DNA of 64,000 bases, from contig JAUCEF010000017.1 of the NCBI GenBank assembly GCA_033558025.1, positions 2,046,001 to 2,110,000 on the forward strand, written 5' to 3'. Every line of letters starts with the position of its first letter. The first letter of the stretch is position 1. Position numbers and translations under genes: made by a program. The stretch is from Phytophthora sp. 'mugwort'. Its lineage: Eukaryota; Oomycota; Peronosporomycetes; Peronosporales; Peronosporaceae. The notes beneath the pieces are model-generated. The model ran no database searches. It was not told the DNA's origin and saw nothing but the letters and a program-made list of their open reading frames with translations. Shown in pieces: positions 32,277-44,502 of this stretch.

Positions 32277-33172
32277 ATGGCTCATCTTGCTTCGCAAGGC
32301 CCCGACATGGTGAATGCACGCCTGGAGGCGCTCTCTAGATACGAAGATGATCCATTGGAGCACATCTAACAGAAGGTGGCGGGCCGAGGCATCTACGACG
32401 CCCAGGCCGCCGTCGGATGGACCTCCCAGAGCTAAGCCGCTCATGGTGAACGTCAAGACCTTCGAGGGCAAGGGTGGGAGAATATCCTGTTCTGGGTCAG
32501 ATAAATCAAGATGGCTACGATGTCCGCCATGCTGAAGACAGAGCAGCAGCGCGTAGAGATAGCTATCTCCGAACTCGGTGGACGAGCACGAGAAATGGGC
32601 CGTCACGTGCGGCACGTCGGTGGATGCGGCCTTCCCGAGCTGGGAGGAGCTGAAACCCCAGCTTTTTTGCAAGTGTTTGCCCCGCCTAGTCAGGCGTACC
32701 GCGTGAGGTCACGCTTTCTGAGCCCCCGCCAGGGTAAGAAGAACTTGGTGGACTTCGTCCAGGAGTTGCGAACTCTGATCGCCGGCATGGCGGCCGATCC
32801 TCTACCAGAGGCAGTGACTGTGACAGCCTTTATGGAGGGTCTCCGCACTCACCCTTCCTCTTTTGAAGAGGCCATAAGAGTGGCGTTGAACGCCGAGTTC
32901 AACTTCAAGTCGTCTCGACTTGGCTGGGGCGTTGCCAACGCTACTCCGTCCGACGGATCGGTCCCTATGGACCTCAGCTACGCTGAAAATGAGGAAGCTG
33001 AGCTTCACGCTGCCGAGCAGCGTATGGGCGTTCGTCGGTGCTTCATCTGCCGAAGCACCACCCATTTGAGGTCAATCTGCCCGTCACGCAGGTCGCGTCA
33101 AGCTCCTACGAGCCTTCGCTCTGCATCGAGCCAAGCCATCGGCTCGTCGCGGGGAAACGGCGACACTCAGTA
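32277..33172 (+). pseudogene. E2 gag
   Basis: The ATG at 32277 starts MAHLASQGPDMVNARLEA, with a stop after DDPLEHI. The capsid part continues in other frames: MVNVKTFEGKGG (about 32442), MSAMLKTEQQRVEIAISELG (about 32521-32580), FAPPSQAYRVRSRFLS (about 32678) and LVDFVQELRTLIAGMAADP (about 32748-32804). A zinc knuckle CFICRSTTHLRSIC (about 33040-33081) keeps the complete CX2CX4HX4C spacing. The last 660 bases are one open frame (32511-33173), so gag is much less broken than in E1. It would form the particle shell and bind RNA. Confidence 0.75.
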
Positions 33173-33329
33173 GGCGCGGGACGTCCTGCCGGAGAAGAAC
33201 TGAGTTCTGTTGAGCCTCATGAAGGTGGAGGGCAACAGGGCCCAACCCCGGAGAGAGCTGTAGTCACTAACACGGAACGTGTATGCAAGCCGGGCTTGCT
33301 CGTTGTTGAGGCGACGGTGAATAACTTTG

Positions 33330-36300
33330 AAAACTCATGGATCATATTGACCGATTCCGGAGCGTCGGGCAACTATGCTCGACGCTCCACGATGGAAGGA
33401 AGTCAGCAATACGCTGAGGCACTCAGGGAGCGCAGGAGTGACACCATCACTGTTCGCCTAGCGACGGGACCCGTGTCACGGTGCCTAAGGTTCTTGTGAA
33501 CCTGGGCGTGAAATTTCTCGACTTCGATAGCGTGGAACGCTGTCTGGTCCTGGACCCGGTTTCAAGGTACGACCTCATCCTTGGCATGGCATGGCTGGAA
33601 CGTCATGAGCCACGCAACGCGCTTTACTTTTGGTGGAGTTTTGGTGAGCCATGAACCCACCTCTGCTAGGAAGAAAAAGCGCATTCGGCGCGGGCACTTG
33701 ACCGAGTCGGTCAACGTGCTGGACATCGGAGTATCCGAACTTGTAGACACTGAAGGTGTCGACGACAAGAACCCCGAGCAGAGCTCGTGGGCTGTAACTG
33801 GAGCGGCAGGAAACCCGCTGAGTGGCACGGGTGACATGTGTCATGACAATGACACTCGTCCCGATGACGATGTGTCGTTACACGCCATGCGTGGCGTGGC
33901 CGGGAATATGCCGGTGTATTAAGGCCGCGGGCTTCAGGATGCAACTGGAGCGGCAGGCAATCCGCTGGGTGACCGACGTCATGGTGACTTTGGTCACGCC
34001 AGTGACACTCATCACGACGACGAGTTGTCGCTACACGCCATTCGTGGTGTGGCCCGCCGTGGGCCGAGCCATCAAGTCCGATGGCCCACTGATGGAGGTG
34101 ACGTGGCACGTAATCCACGGGGTGGGGACTGCGAGCATCGCAGCTCTGCGACAGTTATCGGTCAAGACATACCAGCCTCGGGTGAAACCCACACGGTGCA
34201 AGCACCTGGAGACGCAGCTGATGTGACTGTTGGAACCCTCCGAGGCAAACAGTCTCAGAGGGAAGAAGGCTACGACGCCAAGCGTCAGCCATGAGACGCA
34301 GAGCGTCTGATGCGTCTAGCATGACAAGTGAAGATACACCTGATGATAGCGAGCATCTATATACACTCGTCAACGGAGTGACAGGGGACGTCGATGGCGA
34401 CATCAGTCTAGAGGCTATGGCCACTGCGGACGCTTCGTTGGAGCTGGACGTGATGTCCATGGCCGAGTTCGGCGACGCCTTGAAGGCCGGTGAGTTAGCC
34501 CAGTTGGTCATTCTACGACATGAGGAGGAGTTAAACTCGTCGTCGCTTTTGGATAAAGCAATCCTTGAGGACACCACGAAGGCGCTGAATGCGCGGGCAG
34601 GATCCTCGATCCTCAAGGTTCCCTCGGATCCGTACTACCCTTTGGTGAAGGAGTATCAAGACGTGGCCTCGAAACGACCTCCCACGAGGCTACCTCCAGA
34701 TCGAGGTGTACGTCATGAGGTTGATCTGGTTCCTGGAACCAATACTGCGTGACAATGCAGTGGCCTTTGCCACGGGAACAAGGAGACGTCATTGACGCGT
34801 TGTTCCGTGCGAAGCACGAGGCAGGTACGGTGCGCGAGAGCAAGTGACCGCACTCACGCCTACGATCTGGGTTAGAAAGCCGTGGCATGTGGCGAATCAT
34901 CTACGCTTTAACAGCATAGCGCGGCCACCATTCCGGCGCAGACGCCTATTCCTAGGAAGGACGTTCTCCAAAACAACATGACGGGGTGTACGGTGTACAA
35001 TGCCCTCGACTTGGTCGATGGATACTATCAATTGCTCACGCGAGCAAGCGATATTCCGCTTACGGCGGTCAGCACTCCGAGCGGTATGCTCTGGGAGTGG
35101 CTAGTAATGCCTCAAGGGCTGTCGAACGCGCTTGCGACGTTCAATCGTCTTGTGACGCAGCTGTTCCGGCCCCACAGGGCGTATGCTCAGACATACTTGA
35201 TGGTATATTCGTTCACAGTCGTGCGGAGCACGGAAAGACTGATATGGAGAGCCACATTGAGCAGAGTACAACGTCGAGGTGAAGTACAAGCCTGGCAGGC
35301 AGAACGTCCTGGCCGATGCGTTATCACGCAGGCCAGACTATGAGATCGCTCACGTCACGACGGTGACTTCGTCTGTGACAGACTTGATCCGCGCTGCATA
35401 CGCGCGTGACGAGTCCTGCGTAGCTCTGCTACATGCGCTAGGAAGCGCGGGGTTTGCTAACTCAATAAGCTGTCAGCGCGGTTGCGCGCGAGGCTACATC
35501 GATACACTCTCGATGATGGCCTATTATACTACGGTACTGGCCCAAAAGACACCCCACGTGTCGTGTTCCTCACGAAGAGGATCTCAAGTATCATATCCTT
35601 TATGAGGCACATGATACCCCACCCTTGGCGGTCATCTCGGCCGAGAAAAGACCTACAGCTCGGTGAGCTCCCGTTACTGGTGGCCGAAGCTTTACAAGTG
35701 GGTCAGTACGTATGTACGCAGATGTGAGACGTGTCAACGGGTTAAACCCTCACCACACTCGGCTGCGCCGCTGTCCAGCTTGCCTGTACCCACGGGGTGT
35801 TGGCAATCCATGCGTATAAACTTTGTGTTCGGCCTGCCACGGGATGCGGCGGGCAACACGGGCATCGTGGTCTTTGTCGACCGATTGAGCAAGATGGTTC
35901 ATTTAGCGGCGGTGTCGGACTCCATCGATGGAGAAGGAACAGCCACGCTGTTCATGGATCGTGTCTTTCGACAGCATGGTCTGCCTGAGGCAATTGTCTC
36001 GGATCGAGATCCTCGTTTCACGGGTAAGTTTTGGACGTCAGTCTTTAAGATGCTCGGCACTCGACTCGACATCTCCACGGCGGACCATCCGCAGACCGAT
36101 GTCAGACGGAACGCGTGAATCCGTTGTCAAAGACATGCTTCGGAGTGTCTGTGCGCCATACTCCCAGTTTGTTGAGTTTGCATTGAACAATGCGGTGCAT
36201 GCCTCGACAGGCTTCACCCCGTTATATTTAAACGGTCTCACACACCCTCGCGTCCCGCTGACGCCACCACTCCGTGGTTCTGGGCTTAGTGGGGGAGTGA

Positions 36301-37277
36301 TAGCCGATAGGCTAGCCTATATCAGCCCAGCTTCAGTTCGCAAGCAAATTGACACGTTCGTGTCTACGCGTTTAAGCGTCTTACGACAAGTACGCGATGT
36401 GATGGCTGAAAGCCAAGATGTTCAGAAGGAACAGGCTGATACAAAGGGCAGAAGCAACATTGAAGTGTTTAAAGTCGGTGACAAAGTTTTATTAAACGCT
36501 AAAAACCTACCTACACCTGCAGTGTCTGTGGTCTTTAAGACCAAGTTGCGCCCACGCTTCATGAGACGTTTTAGGTCGTGGCCAGGAGGGCCTTGCGTAA
36601 GCGTTCAATCTTCCGAAGAAGATGCGTACACACTCCGTGTTTACGTAGGCTTCCTTAAGCCATATTGAGACCCGGATCGGGTGAGCGCGGAGGCTTTGGT
36701 GCAACAGCCGGTGGCTGGCCAAAGCGCTGGAGGCGCACGAGGAGGTCCAACTGACCACGTAGCGCAGCGAGCAAACGGTCCAACGCTTCGAAACGACGAG
36801 CAGAGGACTGCTCCAGGAGCTCCAGGAGGTTGGCAACCGAGACAGGAGACTGAAATCAGTCGACCCGAAGATATGCAGCATCGATCTCGTCAGTGAGACG
36901 GTCACGGTGACTCGTCGCCCCCTGCAGCGAGTCTAACAGGGTCTGCACCCGCCTTTCAACCGCTAGAAGATCACTGCGACTCGCAGCGCGAGGATCCAGC
37001 CAGTCATCGACCTCCACAGCCGTTCCCCGATGAGGAAGGAACGTCCCACTATCATGTGGAGCGCTTAGTGGCGCGTCGTCGTCGCCAGGGTCGTACCCAA
37101 TATCTTGAGAAGTGGAGGGGTTATCCTCACTCACGGAACTCTTGGAAGTACGAGGTTCCCCTCCGCCAACATTGTCCTGACGTCGTGGACGCTTTCGATC
37201 GACGCGATCAGGAGCTTGCGAGCTCGTTCCACCCAACTTTGGAACTGTCAATCGTCTTCCCAAGACGTCCCTCCTGA
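33330..37277 (+). pseudogene. E2 pol: protease, RT, integrase, chromodomain
   Basis: The protease has ILTDSGASGNYARRS (about 33347-33391). A long acidic linker follows (34291-34752). RT fragments are YNALDLVDGYYQLLT (about 34996-35040) and TPSGMLWEWLVMPQGLSNAL (35077-35136). The YFDD box is reduced to ILDGIFVHSRAE and the frame shifts there. After the deletion near 35265 the text resumes at YKPGRQNVLADALSRRPDY (35285-35341). Integrase has YVRRCETCQRV (about 35710) and MRINFVFGLP (about 35811-35840), where the expected first catalytic Asp is Asn. VSDRDPRFTG (second Asp, about 35997) is present, then a 1-base loss before the third. A full chromodomain (HYHVERLVARRRRQGRTQYL, LEKWRGYPHSRNSW, DVVDAFDRR) lies at 37044-37200 and ends at 37277. 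Confidence 0.8.
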
Positions 37278-38065
37278 CAGGAGCACGACTGGGTAAGCCG
37301 TGCCGAGCTTGAACTTGCCGTGCTCACGATACTCGCGCTGAGTAGTCACTTGAGGGGTCAAGTATCTCTCTATGAGAGACTCTCGCGCGGCGAGCTCGTC
37401 GGGTGTTGCGGCAGCCGGTCCAATAACATATGTGTTAAGCAACTCCGATGCTGTTCGACAAGCCACCTCGCTGGGATCGCGAGGCTCAAAGCCATAGTCA
37501 CGACGTGACGGGGTAAGCAATGGCCGAGCCATAGGCCGCCTCGAGCGTGGGAGCTGCGGATCAGCCGCAAGCTGTTGCTCCTGACTTCGTCCAAAGGATG
37601 GGTGACGACACCAGATCCCCTGGGATCATCTTCTGTTCCTTGCCAGGGAAGCGGAGGCGCATTGCGCAGGACTCGTCGAGTCGAGAACTCGAAAAGATTC
37701 GGAGCGCGCAGTTGGCGGCACGGGCTCGGCGAGCGGAAAGGGCTACTACCGGTCATGGACTCACCTCCTCGTCACCTTCCTTAAGGTCGCCAAGGAGGGC
37801 GTCTCGCGCAAAGCGTACGGGGGCACTGCCTCCAGCGGCTTCGCCGCCTCCACGCATGATCTTTTGACCGTATCGGCGCTTGGCGATGAGTGATACTCTC
37901 GCACCGAGAGCCGAGAGGGTGCGGGTGGCGCACGGTCAGAGACCTCTCCCGTACGGGATGACGAAGATAACGAAGGTGTCGGAGACACAGAGGGGCTAGC
38001 CCGCGGCGAGGGCTGTTTTCGAGAGGCGAACGAGGAAGGTCAAAAGACCTGTTGGCTGTTGACAT
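37263..38065 (-). pseudogene. Antisense ORF of gypsy E2, function unknown
   Basis: Opposite to gag-pol and starting from the Met at 38065 (MSTANRSFDLPRSP), broken frames read SLIAKRRYGQKIMRGGGEAA (about 37890-37832), AMRLRFPGKEQKMIPGD (about 37660-37610) and MARPLLTPSRRDYGFEPRD (about 37532-37476), continuing with LAARESLIERYLTPQVTT (about 37400-37345) to about 37263. Its position, strand and N-terminus parallel the E1 antisense frame (start 11175). Similarity beyond the start is weak by eye. The 3' end meets the end of the sense chromodomain frame at 37277. I recognise no domain. Confidence 0.45.
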
Positions 38066-38177
38066 CTGAGTGTGAACACTCGATGCGGAACGAACAGTGA
38101 AACGTTCTTGGAGCGGAAGGTTCCGGTCTTTTGCGATTAACACAATCAGACCCTCATGGATACGGTGTGTCCACAGT

Positions 38178-38191
38178 TTAGTGGAGGAGAA
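38178..38191 (+). other. Polypurine tract of E2
   Basis: A purine-rich AGTGGAGGAGA precedes the LTR start at 38192, matching the E1 arrangement. Confidence 0.5.
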
Positions 38192-38588
38192 TGTAACGGG
38201 GTTACACGAAGGTAACATGAGTTTAGCCGTGCTACGTGTCAACTTGTAGTAAGTGGTAGTTGGTACGACTGGATTCACGGGATTTCAGTACGTGGCCACA
38301 GGGCCACTCGATATGCATTTGACTAGGTCAAGCTATAGTAGATAGTTAGAGTCATACATTTGCACCACAGGTGGCTTTGCTGCAGATAAGCAAACAAATA
38401 ACAGTTCAGTTTTAGCATCAAAGAGAGTATTACCCTAGGTTTCGGAATACTGACTCTTTGAGTCTCTAGTGGTATAACTAGAGTGATCTAAGCCTCTGCG
38501 GAGCCCTTAAGGGGTAGGATAACCACAGCTAAGACTCGGGGAGTCACGCGTCTTCCTCTGATGCACTACGCTACGCAGCCCCGCTGCA
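38192..38588 (+). repeat. E2 3' LTR
   Basis: A 397-bp sequence starting TGTAACGGGGTTACA, like E1, and ending CAGCCCCGCTGCA. The end is set by its match to the stub at 32090-32136. The middle is unlike the E1 LTR, so the two are related subfamilies with different U3/R sequence. It includes the inverted repeat CTCTAGT...ACTAGAG around 38462-38480. Confidence 0.75.
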
Positions 38589-39239
38589 GTACCGGTATAC
38601 GATAACGATAATCGGAAAGCGAAACTTGGCTAATGTATGAACTGGGCTGACTTACGCTTTTGGTGGTGTTGCTCGACGCCCGAAACACGGGCCTATCGAG
38701 CTGTAGAAGGAGAACGCGCTAGAGGGACCCATTTCACCGATTTGGATGCGCAGAGTACTCTGTCGCATGTCGCAGTATTGGACGAATCTAATTCAACGGT
38801 TTCTGTATGTTTCAATAGTGACCCGACATATGAGACTTCGTCAAACGTAAGAAAGCTAGTAAGAATCGTATTTTAAGCATATCATTAGAAAGAAGAGCAG
38901 GAGTATATCCTGTTTCTTTTAAGCCCTTTCCCAGCCATATGATCGCGAGATCGAAGCTGCGGGGAAACCTGTCTCCCTGTTTGACACGCAAATTCGTTTT
39001 GTTTCGATGTCTAAGCGTAAAAGGTCTGATGAACCCGATAATGACATTATTTCCAGCTAATCCGAAGTATAAGACAGTCAAAAATGTAGTTTGAAGTAGT
39101 GGTTTCAATCACCAAGGGTATATTTGAAATTTCTTTTTCAATTTTTTTACGTTTTATCATAAGTAACATTTTTATTAACCCTTGGATATACGCATCAAAT
39201 AGTGAACTACGACTAGCATCGTGCGTCCGCCTTCATTTG
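38589..39239. other. No recognisable gene
   Basis: Short frames only (38637-38876 plus, 38812-39108 minus), with no domain seen. The stretch is relatively AT-rich toward 39110-39180. Confidence 0.4.
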
Positions 39240-41200
39240 CTTTACCGCCTACTCTGCTTGGGACTCCGATGCTGATGCCTTGTGCTACTTGGTCGGTGTT
39301 GGTCCCTTCTTGCCTCTACTTCTAGCCGCCCTCTTCTTCTGTGTAAGCACTGATTTGTCCGCGGTTGCAGCAGGATCGGTCCTTCCACGCCGATCTCAAT
39401 TTTTCTTCGCAATGACGGCTATTGCAGCGCGGTGCACGGCGCGCTTGTATTGTGCCCTTCGCGGGCCCCACATCCTGCACGATCGGCTTCGCGAACAGCG
39501 GATCGTTCTGGAATTCGGCAGACACGTAGCGACGAATCGACTGATACATCTGTGCCACCTTCTCCGTGTTGGGTGGGGGGCATATTCTCTGATCCGCCAG
39601 CATCCGAATCACTTTTCCATTGGCGTGAGAAAACCGTCGATCTTCGGCGCAGGTTCTTCTGCTCCGCAACTGAATTAGGGTCCTTACTGCACGACATAAT
39701 GCCTGGATTGTCACTGGCGACGGCAAATATCTAAAATTGCTAGATGCCGTCCAGCCTTTTGTACAGCTCAGTCGAAGCTTCCTTGTACGTCTTAAACTGG
39801 TCGTTCCCTCGTGACGCGAGAACGGCGATAGAGTTAGATGAAGCTGCGTTGACGGCGTCAACAATATGGGCCATTGTCCATTGTCCAGCAGTCGGCAGAA
39901 GCCAGGTGCTTGCAGATGTGACCAAACCCACGGTCGCATGAGATTTTGGTGTGTCCCTTGACAAAACTTCATTGTAGTACACGCGATCCAGAGCACCCAT
40001 ATCCACCTGCGCAAGCAGAAACTTGATCATAAAGTTGCTTTTGTTCTGCCCGTAACAATTGTCTGCACACACAGCCTACAGTTTCTTACCCTGCGGAACA
40101 ATCTTAGTCTTGATGAAGTCGTTCAGTGTAGAGTTGACCTGATCTCTGCCTTGCCGCTCGTCATTTCATCATACAGGCAGTTTGTTTGCACATCCTCGTT
40201 CTCGTAGTAGACCCCGAAGCAACTCACAGATATCAGGGTGCAAAGTACCATTGAGATGGCGTATTCGGCAACACTGGGAAGCGTGAGATTCCGTGAAAGT
40301 TCATCACGACGGCGGCATGATCATCTTCAGCAGACGTCTTGTCCTTCTTGTACTCTGGGGGGGTTGCCAATCACAATGTTACCAACATCCACCGTTAGTT
40401 ACCCAAGTCAGACTAAATATTACTAACGGTCGGATACAAACTTACCGCACACGTCGTGGAAATTCTGTGTGGCGACCGATAACCTCCGTCTTTTCCGTCG
40501 TAATGCCGCTCCGCGTTCCAGCGTGATAAATCGCGCAAATACCATGCACGTTGATGCGAGGTGAAACTGGATACGGATCGTGGGGCACTGAAGCGTAAGT
40601 AGCTTTCTCATCGTTGAGCGCACAGGCTCTCGCACCGTCAGGGTGGACTCGACGAACTTGTGCATTTCGTCGTAGATAGAACCCCACGCGAAAGGGGCTA
40701 GTAAGAGTGTGTACAGCTCATACTGCAGTATTTTGAGCACTACCGTCAGTCTTCTTCTGCATCCGCACTCGCACTGGCACCACTTCGCCTACCTCTTCCA
40801 CAAACTCCTTGAACCCCTTAAGTAGCCAGACGATATCCCCTTACACGCATGCTTGTTGAGCTTGTTGCCGCGACTAGCGATACAATGTTTCCCTCGCGAA
40901 TGCATGTCTTGTAGCGCTGAATAGTCAGCGGCGCCACTCCATAACAGAGGGCGACATAAGGCCTGCACACCTGGCCCATAAATGAAATAGTGAAATTTCT
41001 CTCGCAAGCCTTGTCCGCGTTCACGCTGCGCCGTGGGCGCCACCATGAGTACCGCGAGCAGAGTGTGCAAGCTTATCATCCTCTCCGACTTCGACATCTG
41101 CGACAGCGAGTACAGCAGCGATTCCAGCCTTTTAGCCTTTCCCTCTTCGCAGCGGTTCTCCACATATCAGCTTGAATGGTCTCCGTGACAGGGCCCGTAG
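39240..41200 (-). pseudogene. Relic of a DUF7869-like (transposon-associated) gene
   Basis: On the minus strand in broken frames: ERNFTISFMGQVCRPYVALC and APLTIQRYKTCIREG (about 41010-40900), SIYDEMHKFVE (about 40680), then MCADNCYGQNKSNFMIKFLL (40072-40013), a DNCxGQNKN-type block as in the DUF7869 family, followed by WTMAHIVDAVNAASSNS (about 39880-39830) and a basic tail with KKGPTP near 39300. These blocks suggest a nuclease or transposase-like protein of large eukaryotic repeat families. I assign the name from motif memory, so the family label is tentative. At least six stops or shifts occur. The stretch 41201-41859 to the right has no supportable gene; a short Arg/Ser-rich frame at 41249-41491 has no domain. 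Confidence 0.5.
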
Positions 41201-41859
41201 ACCGGGGTTCATCAAATAGATACTTAAAACCTCCTCTCCTTTTTCGCTTTGCCCCTCTGCAGTCAAAGGCTCTTCGTTGTTGTCAGTGATGTCAGAATCA
41301 GGAGGGAATTCTTCGTCTCCACCGTCGTCGCTCTCTTCCCTGTACCTGGAATCGCTCTCATTCGCGGCAGGACTTTTTATTCTCTTAAGTACACGCTACA
41401 GTCTTCCGTTTCGACGACGGCGTTACGTGCAACCACTGCGCGCTCTGGCTCGCTCCGTTGTACAGTTGCCGTACCCCATGTGGTGAGTTGAGTGCAGGTT
41501 CATCTGGGGCAAGGTGATCCGGGCCAGGGTGCTGGGGCGTGCGGATGTTTAAGCTTTTCAAGATCCTGCATTGTTAGCGTTGAGTTCACGAATGGAAGGT
41601 GAGATCGTTGACGCTGCCGATACACTTCGTTCAAATTTTTGAAAATGCCAACCGCAGTTTTTTTTTTAAACTCCACTTAAGTAGCGAATACGATGAGCGG
41701 ACTTCAATTCCGCTTATCTCGATAATTTTAGATGGTTCGATAGTAACATTGAGTACGACGTAGAATTCCGCCAATGCAGTGTTAAATTGTATTGTCCAGC
41801 AGTCATCTCGCTAATAAAACGGCACTTTATGCCACATCAATAGTAAATATTGCCGCAAT

Positions 41860-43436
41860 TTACATTGACTTTATCAATTCTCGTCGACCTGTTCTTCCTC
41901 TTCCGGTTGTCCCGGTAGGCAGTCGTGTTGGTATGAAGGCTCGTCGATCGAAAGACCACACAGTGCCCAGCTCCTCCAGCTCAAAAATTACCGATGTTTT
42001 GTTGTTGTTGCAAATTGGCTGCCAGTTGCCACGATGGTCGCGGGAAACCAACCCAGCCAACGAATTAATACGCGTCGCCAGTCACGTTGGATTTCTTCTC
42101 GTAGATAAACTCGACCGTGATGAGGTTAGGTCCCTCAAAGTCGGACCCGTCACTGCCCGTAACCTTCTTATCTCTCTCTTTGCGCTTCGTCCCAGACATC
42201 GATCCATTCTTAACGCGCTTTAAAGCCGCAGCCTCCACCGAGAGTAGTTCGCACTCCGAGGTCGAATGGACAATGCCAGATTCAAACGCAGAAGTGTGGA
42301 CGATACTCGCTGCTGCCCTCAAATGTTCCGCCATTCCTGGATACTCCACCACAACGGCACCAAACATCGGTGGACATCTGCTATATCAGTGTGGTCGCGC
42401 TGCAACCGCTTACAGATACTTTCGAACTTCTCCAGATGCTCGAATAGTACAGTCAGCTTGCTGTGCTTGTTGCCATTCAGATTCAGTTCCTCCACGGTCT
42501 CTACCTTCTTGATCTCAGTTCGAATCCAAATGTAGCGCTGCACAATCGTAAAGTTTGAAGACCAACGGGTGACGTGGCGCTTGACAGGCAAGAATCCGGT
42601 TTGCTTCTCGAGATCTCCAAATGATTCGCTTGACGTAGCGCCGCTATGAGGGTACTCACCTTTTCCAAAAGCGTATTATACGGCGGCAAGACTTGTTGAC
42701 AGCCAAGTCGACCGGTAGCTAGCACAGTCGACCATGCGGATTATCCATCTTGTTCGCAATACACTTGTTTGTACTGTAGTCTCACCTACCAGAAACCCTA
42801 CCACGTCCTTGATTTTGTTGTACACTCAAGAACATTATCAAATAGATGAACATGAGCATCAGCCATCTGGTTGTCATCGGTGAGACAGGGTAAGGCCAGT
42901 AGGGGAACGCGCAACTAGCCATCTGCCTCGTAAACAGCGCAGACGCGGATGTAATGCACAGCAGTATGATTCCAGCCGTCGAACATCAGGTCGGAGGGCG
43001 TTCCGAACTCCTTCTTGAGATTGAGACCGACCGCGATGACAGTGCTTTTCTTGACGGCCTTGACTGTCATAGACCTCAACTTGCTCTTGGCTCGCGTGAG
43101 TACATCTTCAACCTGCTGGATGGGCACGTCCCGCTCAATTATACTCCGGATCCGCTGGAATAGATAGCTTGATTTATCACACATGAAGCCAAACGACTAC
43201 AGGGAACGGCTGGCGCTGGAGACAGATGCCGCGCACTGATCCTCGTAGCCCGTATGCTGCCCAGCCAGGTGGGTAAGCAGGTAGGAGTATCCGAAGCCCG
43301 TAATTTGTCTTCGATCAAGGCAGCACAGGCTGCAAAAATAGGCCTTGGCCAAGTGGAGTGAAGAAAATAAGTGATTTGCTTGTTGGCGACTATTGTAGAT
43401 GAAGTTGTGAGCTTTCAAAGGCTTGTAGGTCGTCAC
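41860..43436 (-). pseudogene. hAT-like transposase with BED-type zinc finger, decayed
   Basis: Minus strand from 43436: a CSLC ... HLAGQH pattern (about 43345-43265; CX2C then HX4H) fits a BED finger. After one stop comes YLFQRIRSIIERDVPIQQVE (43166-43107), then FGTPSDLMFDGWNHTAVHYI (about 43005-42946), the hAT region with the first catalytic Asp in FDGW. Further on VTRWSSNFTIVQRYIWIR (about 42570-42518) and HLEKFESICKRLQRDHTDIA (about 42453-42394) match the helical part of hAT transposases. 42367-42065 and 42060-41860 have no clear C-terminal dimerisation motif, so the left limit is uncertain. Terminal repeats and an 8-bp target duplication were not found. Confidence 0.65.
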
Positions 43437-44228
43437 CCCTGGATCGATGCGCTGTCAGCCAACGGATCTTTGGTGACGTGAAGTGGTGGGGAATACTTCA
43501 TTGCTGATGTCATCGGCTCTAACAAATGGCACCATCGTGTGGTGGGGCTCAAAAGAGGGAAAAAATAAGCTACTGCTGCCTTACTTTCCAGGTTTACTTT
43601 TGCCATTTTATTGCCAATAATGACTCAATATGAAATTGTATTGGAGTCGGCCAAATCAAATAATGCATATTGTTTTATTGGAATACCCAATTATTGCCAT
43701 ATTTAATTCCGACCTCAGGTCTCGTGTGCCATGATTACTGAACACCCCCTCCTTTCCTTGACACTTATATGGCGTTTTAACACGGTATAACGGTCTCAGT
43801 GAGAGCGGAAAGTGTGGTGATTTCGAAAAATACGAACGCCGCAATCTCAAATGCAACTGCGAGACTCATATGGACATATACTTCTCAGGGTGCTTAAGAC
43901 CATGCTTGATCTCTACGAAATGTAGCGCCGAAATATGTTCATGACCAGGTCGTTGAAAAAAATATCTCCTGTAGCATGAGTCGTTTTGAGGTCAGAGGTC
44001 AGTGGGTCACGTCGGACCGAATGCCACTACTTACCTACCCCTTGCTTAGAGTTGTACCTGTTTCCGCGAATTTCTCAGGGGGACCTTCCGGAACCGCGTA
44101 GCTGACCAAACAGTGCCCGCCTTGTAGGCGTTCCGGCAATTTGCTGCAGGTAAACCCTGGTCGTTTCCTGTACTCACTGTACGGGTCCTCACTGTTCGAC
44201 TGCCAGAACGGGGCGCAGGGTGATAAAC
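43437..44228. other. No recognisable gene; insertion target of copia C1
   Basis: Only short frames are present (43656-43856 minus). The last five bases, TAAAC (44224-44228), are the left copy of the C1 target duplication. Confidence 0.5.
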
Positions 44229-44490
44229 TGTTGAAGTAGCCTCCTTTGTATTATTAAACTATGTACCAATCAGCCTGTACTGGCTGATGACCAGTTATTA
44301 GACCCCCTTTGAGGTGTTAAGGATGGTATTTTCTATATAGTACTGAAATCCATACCTAAAACCATGATTGCCTTCAACACCAGCCATCTCCTGCCGTCTG
44401 CAGGAGATCTCCCTACTCAATATACCTCACTTCGTCTTTGACTTTCTCCTTCCCACCCTTCGCTTCTTTATCCAGCTATTACCTTCAACA
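44229..44490 (+). repeat. C1 5' LTR
   Basis: 262 bp beginning TGTTGAAG and ending CCTTCAACA, so the termini are an inverted repeat. It includes a conserved hairpin at 44386-44408: ATCTCCTGC, a 5-base loop, GCAGGAGAT. Confidence 0.9.
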
Positions 44491-44502
44491 GGTTATGAGC
44501 TC
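44491..44502 (+). other. C1 primer binding site (initiator tRNA-Met half type)
   Basis: GGTTATGAGCTC directly follows the LTR. Its reverse complement contains GCTCATAACC, the anticodon-loop region of eukaryotic initiator tRNA-Met, as in Drosophila copia, which uses a tRNA-iMet half as primer. C2 has the same core (GTTATGAG). The ATG inside the site (44495-44497) is in frame with gag. Confidence 0.65.

Larger units (their letters stand above)
32090..38588 (+). mobile_element. Ty3/gypsy element E2, 5' LTR truncated, internal deletion
   Basis: It has the same family layout as E1: gag, protease, RT, integrase, chromodomain, antisense frame, purine tract, 3' LTR (38192-38588). Only the last 47 bases of the 5' LTR survive (32090-32136), followed directly by the primer binding site. 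Between RT and the end of RNase H about 650-700 bases present in E1 are missing (junction near 35265). With no 5' promoter and a dead RT it could not move by itself. Confidence 0.85.

Noticed and set aside
36856..37263. 135-residue minus-strand frame in E2
   Set aside because: It mirrors the sense-strand chromodomain, whose motifs (LEKWRGYPHSRNSW) are much more convincing.
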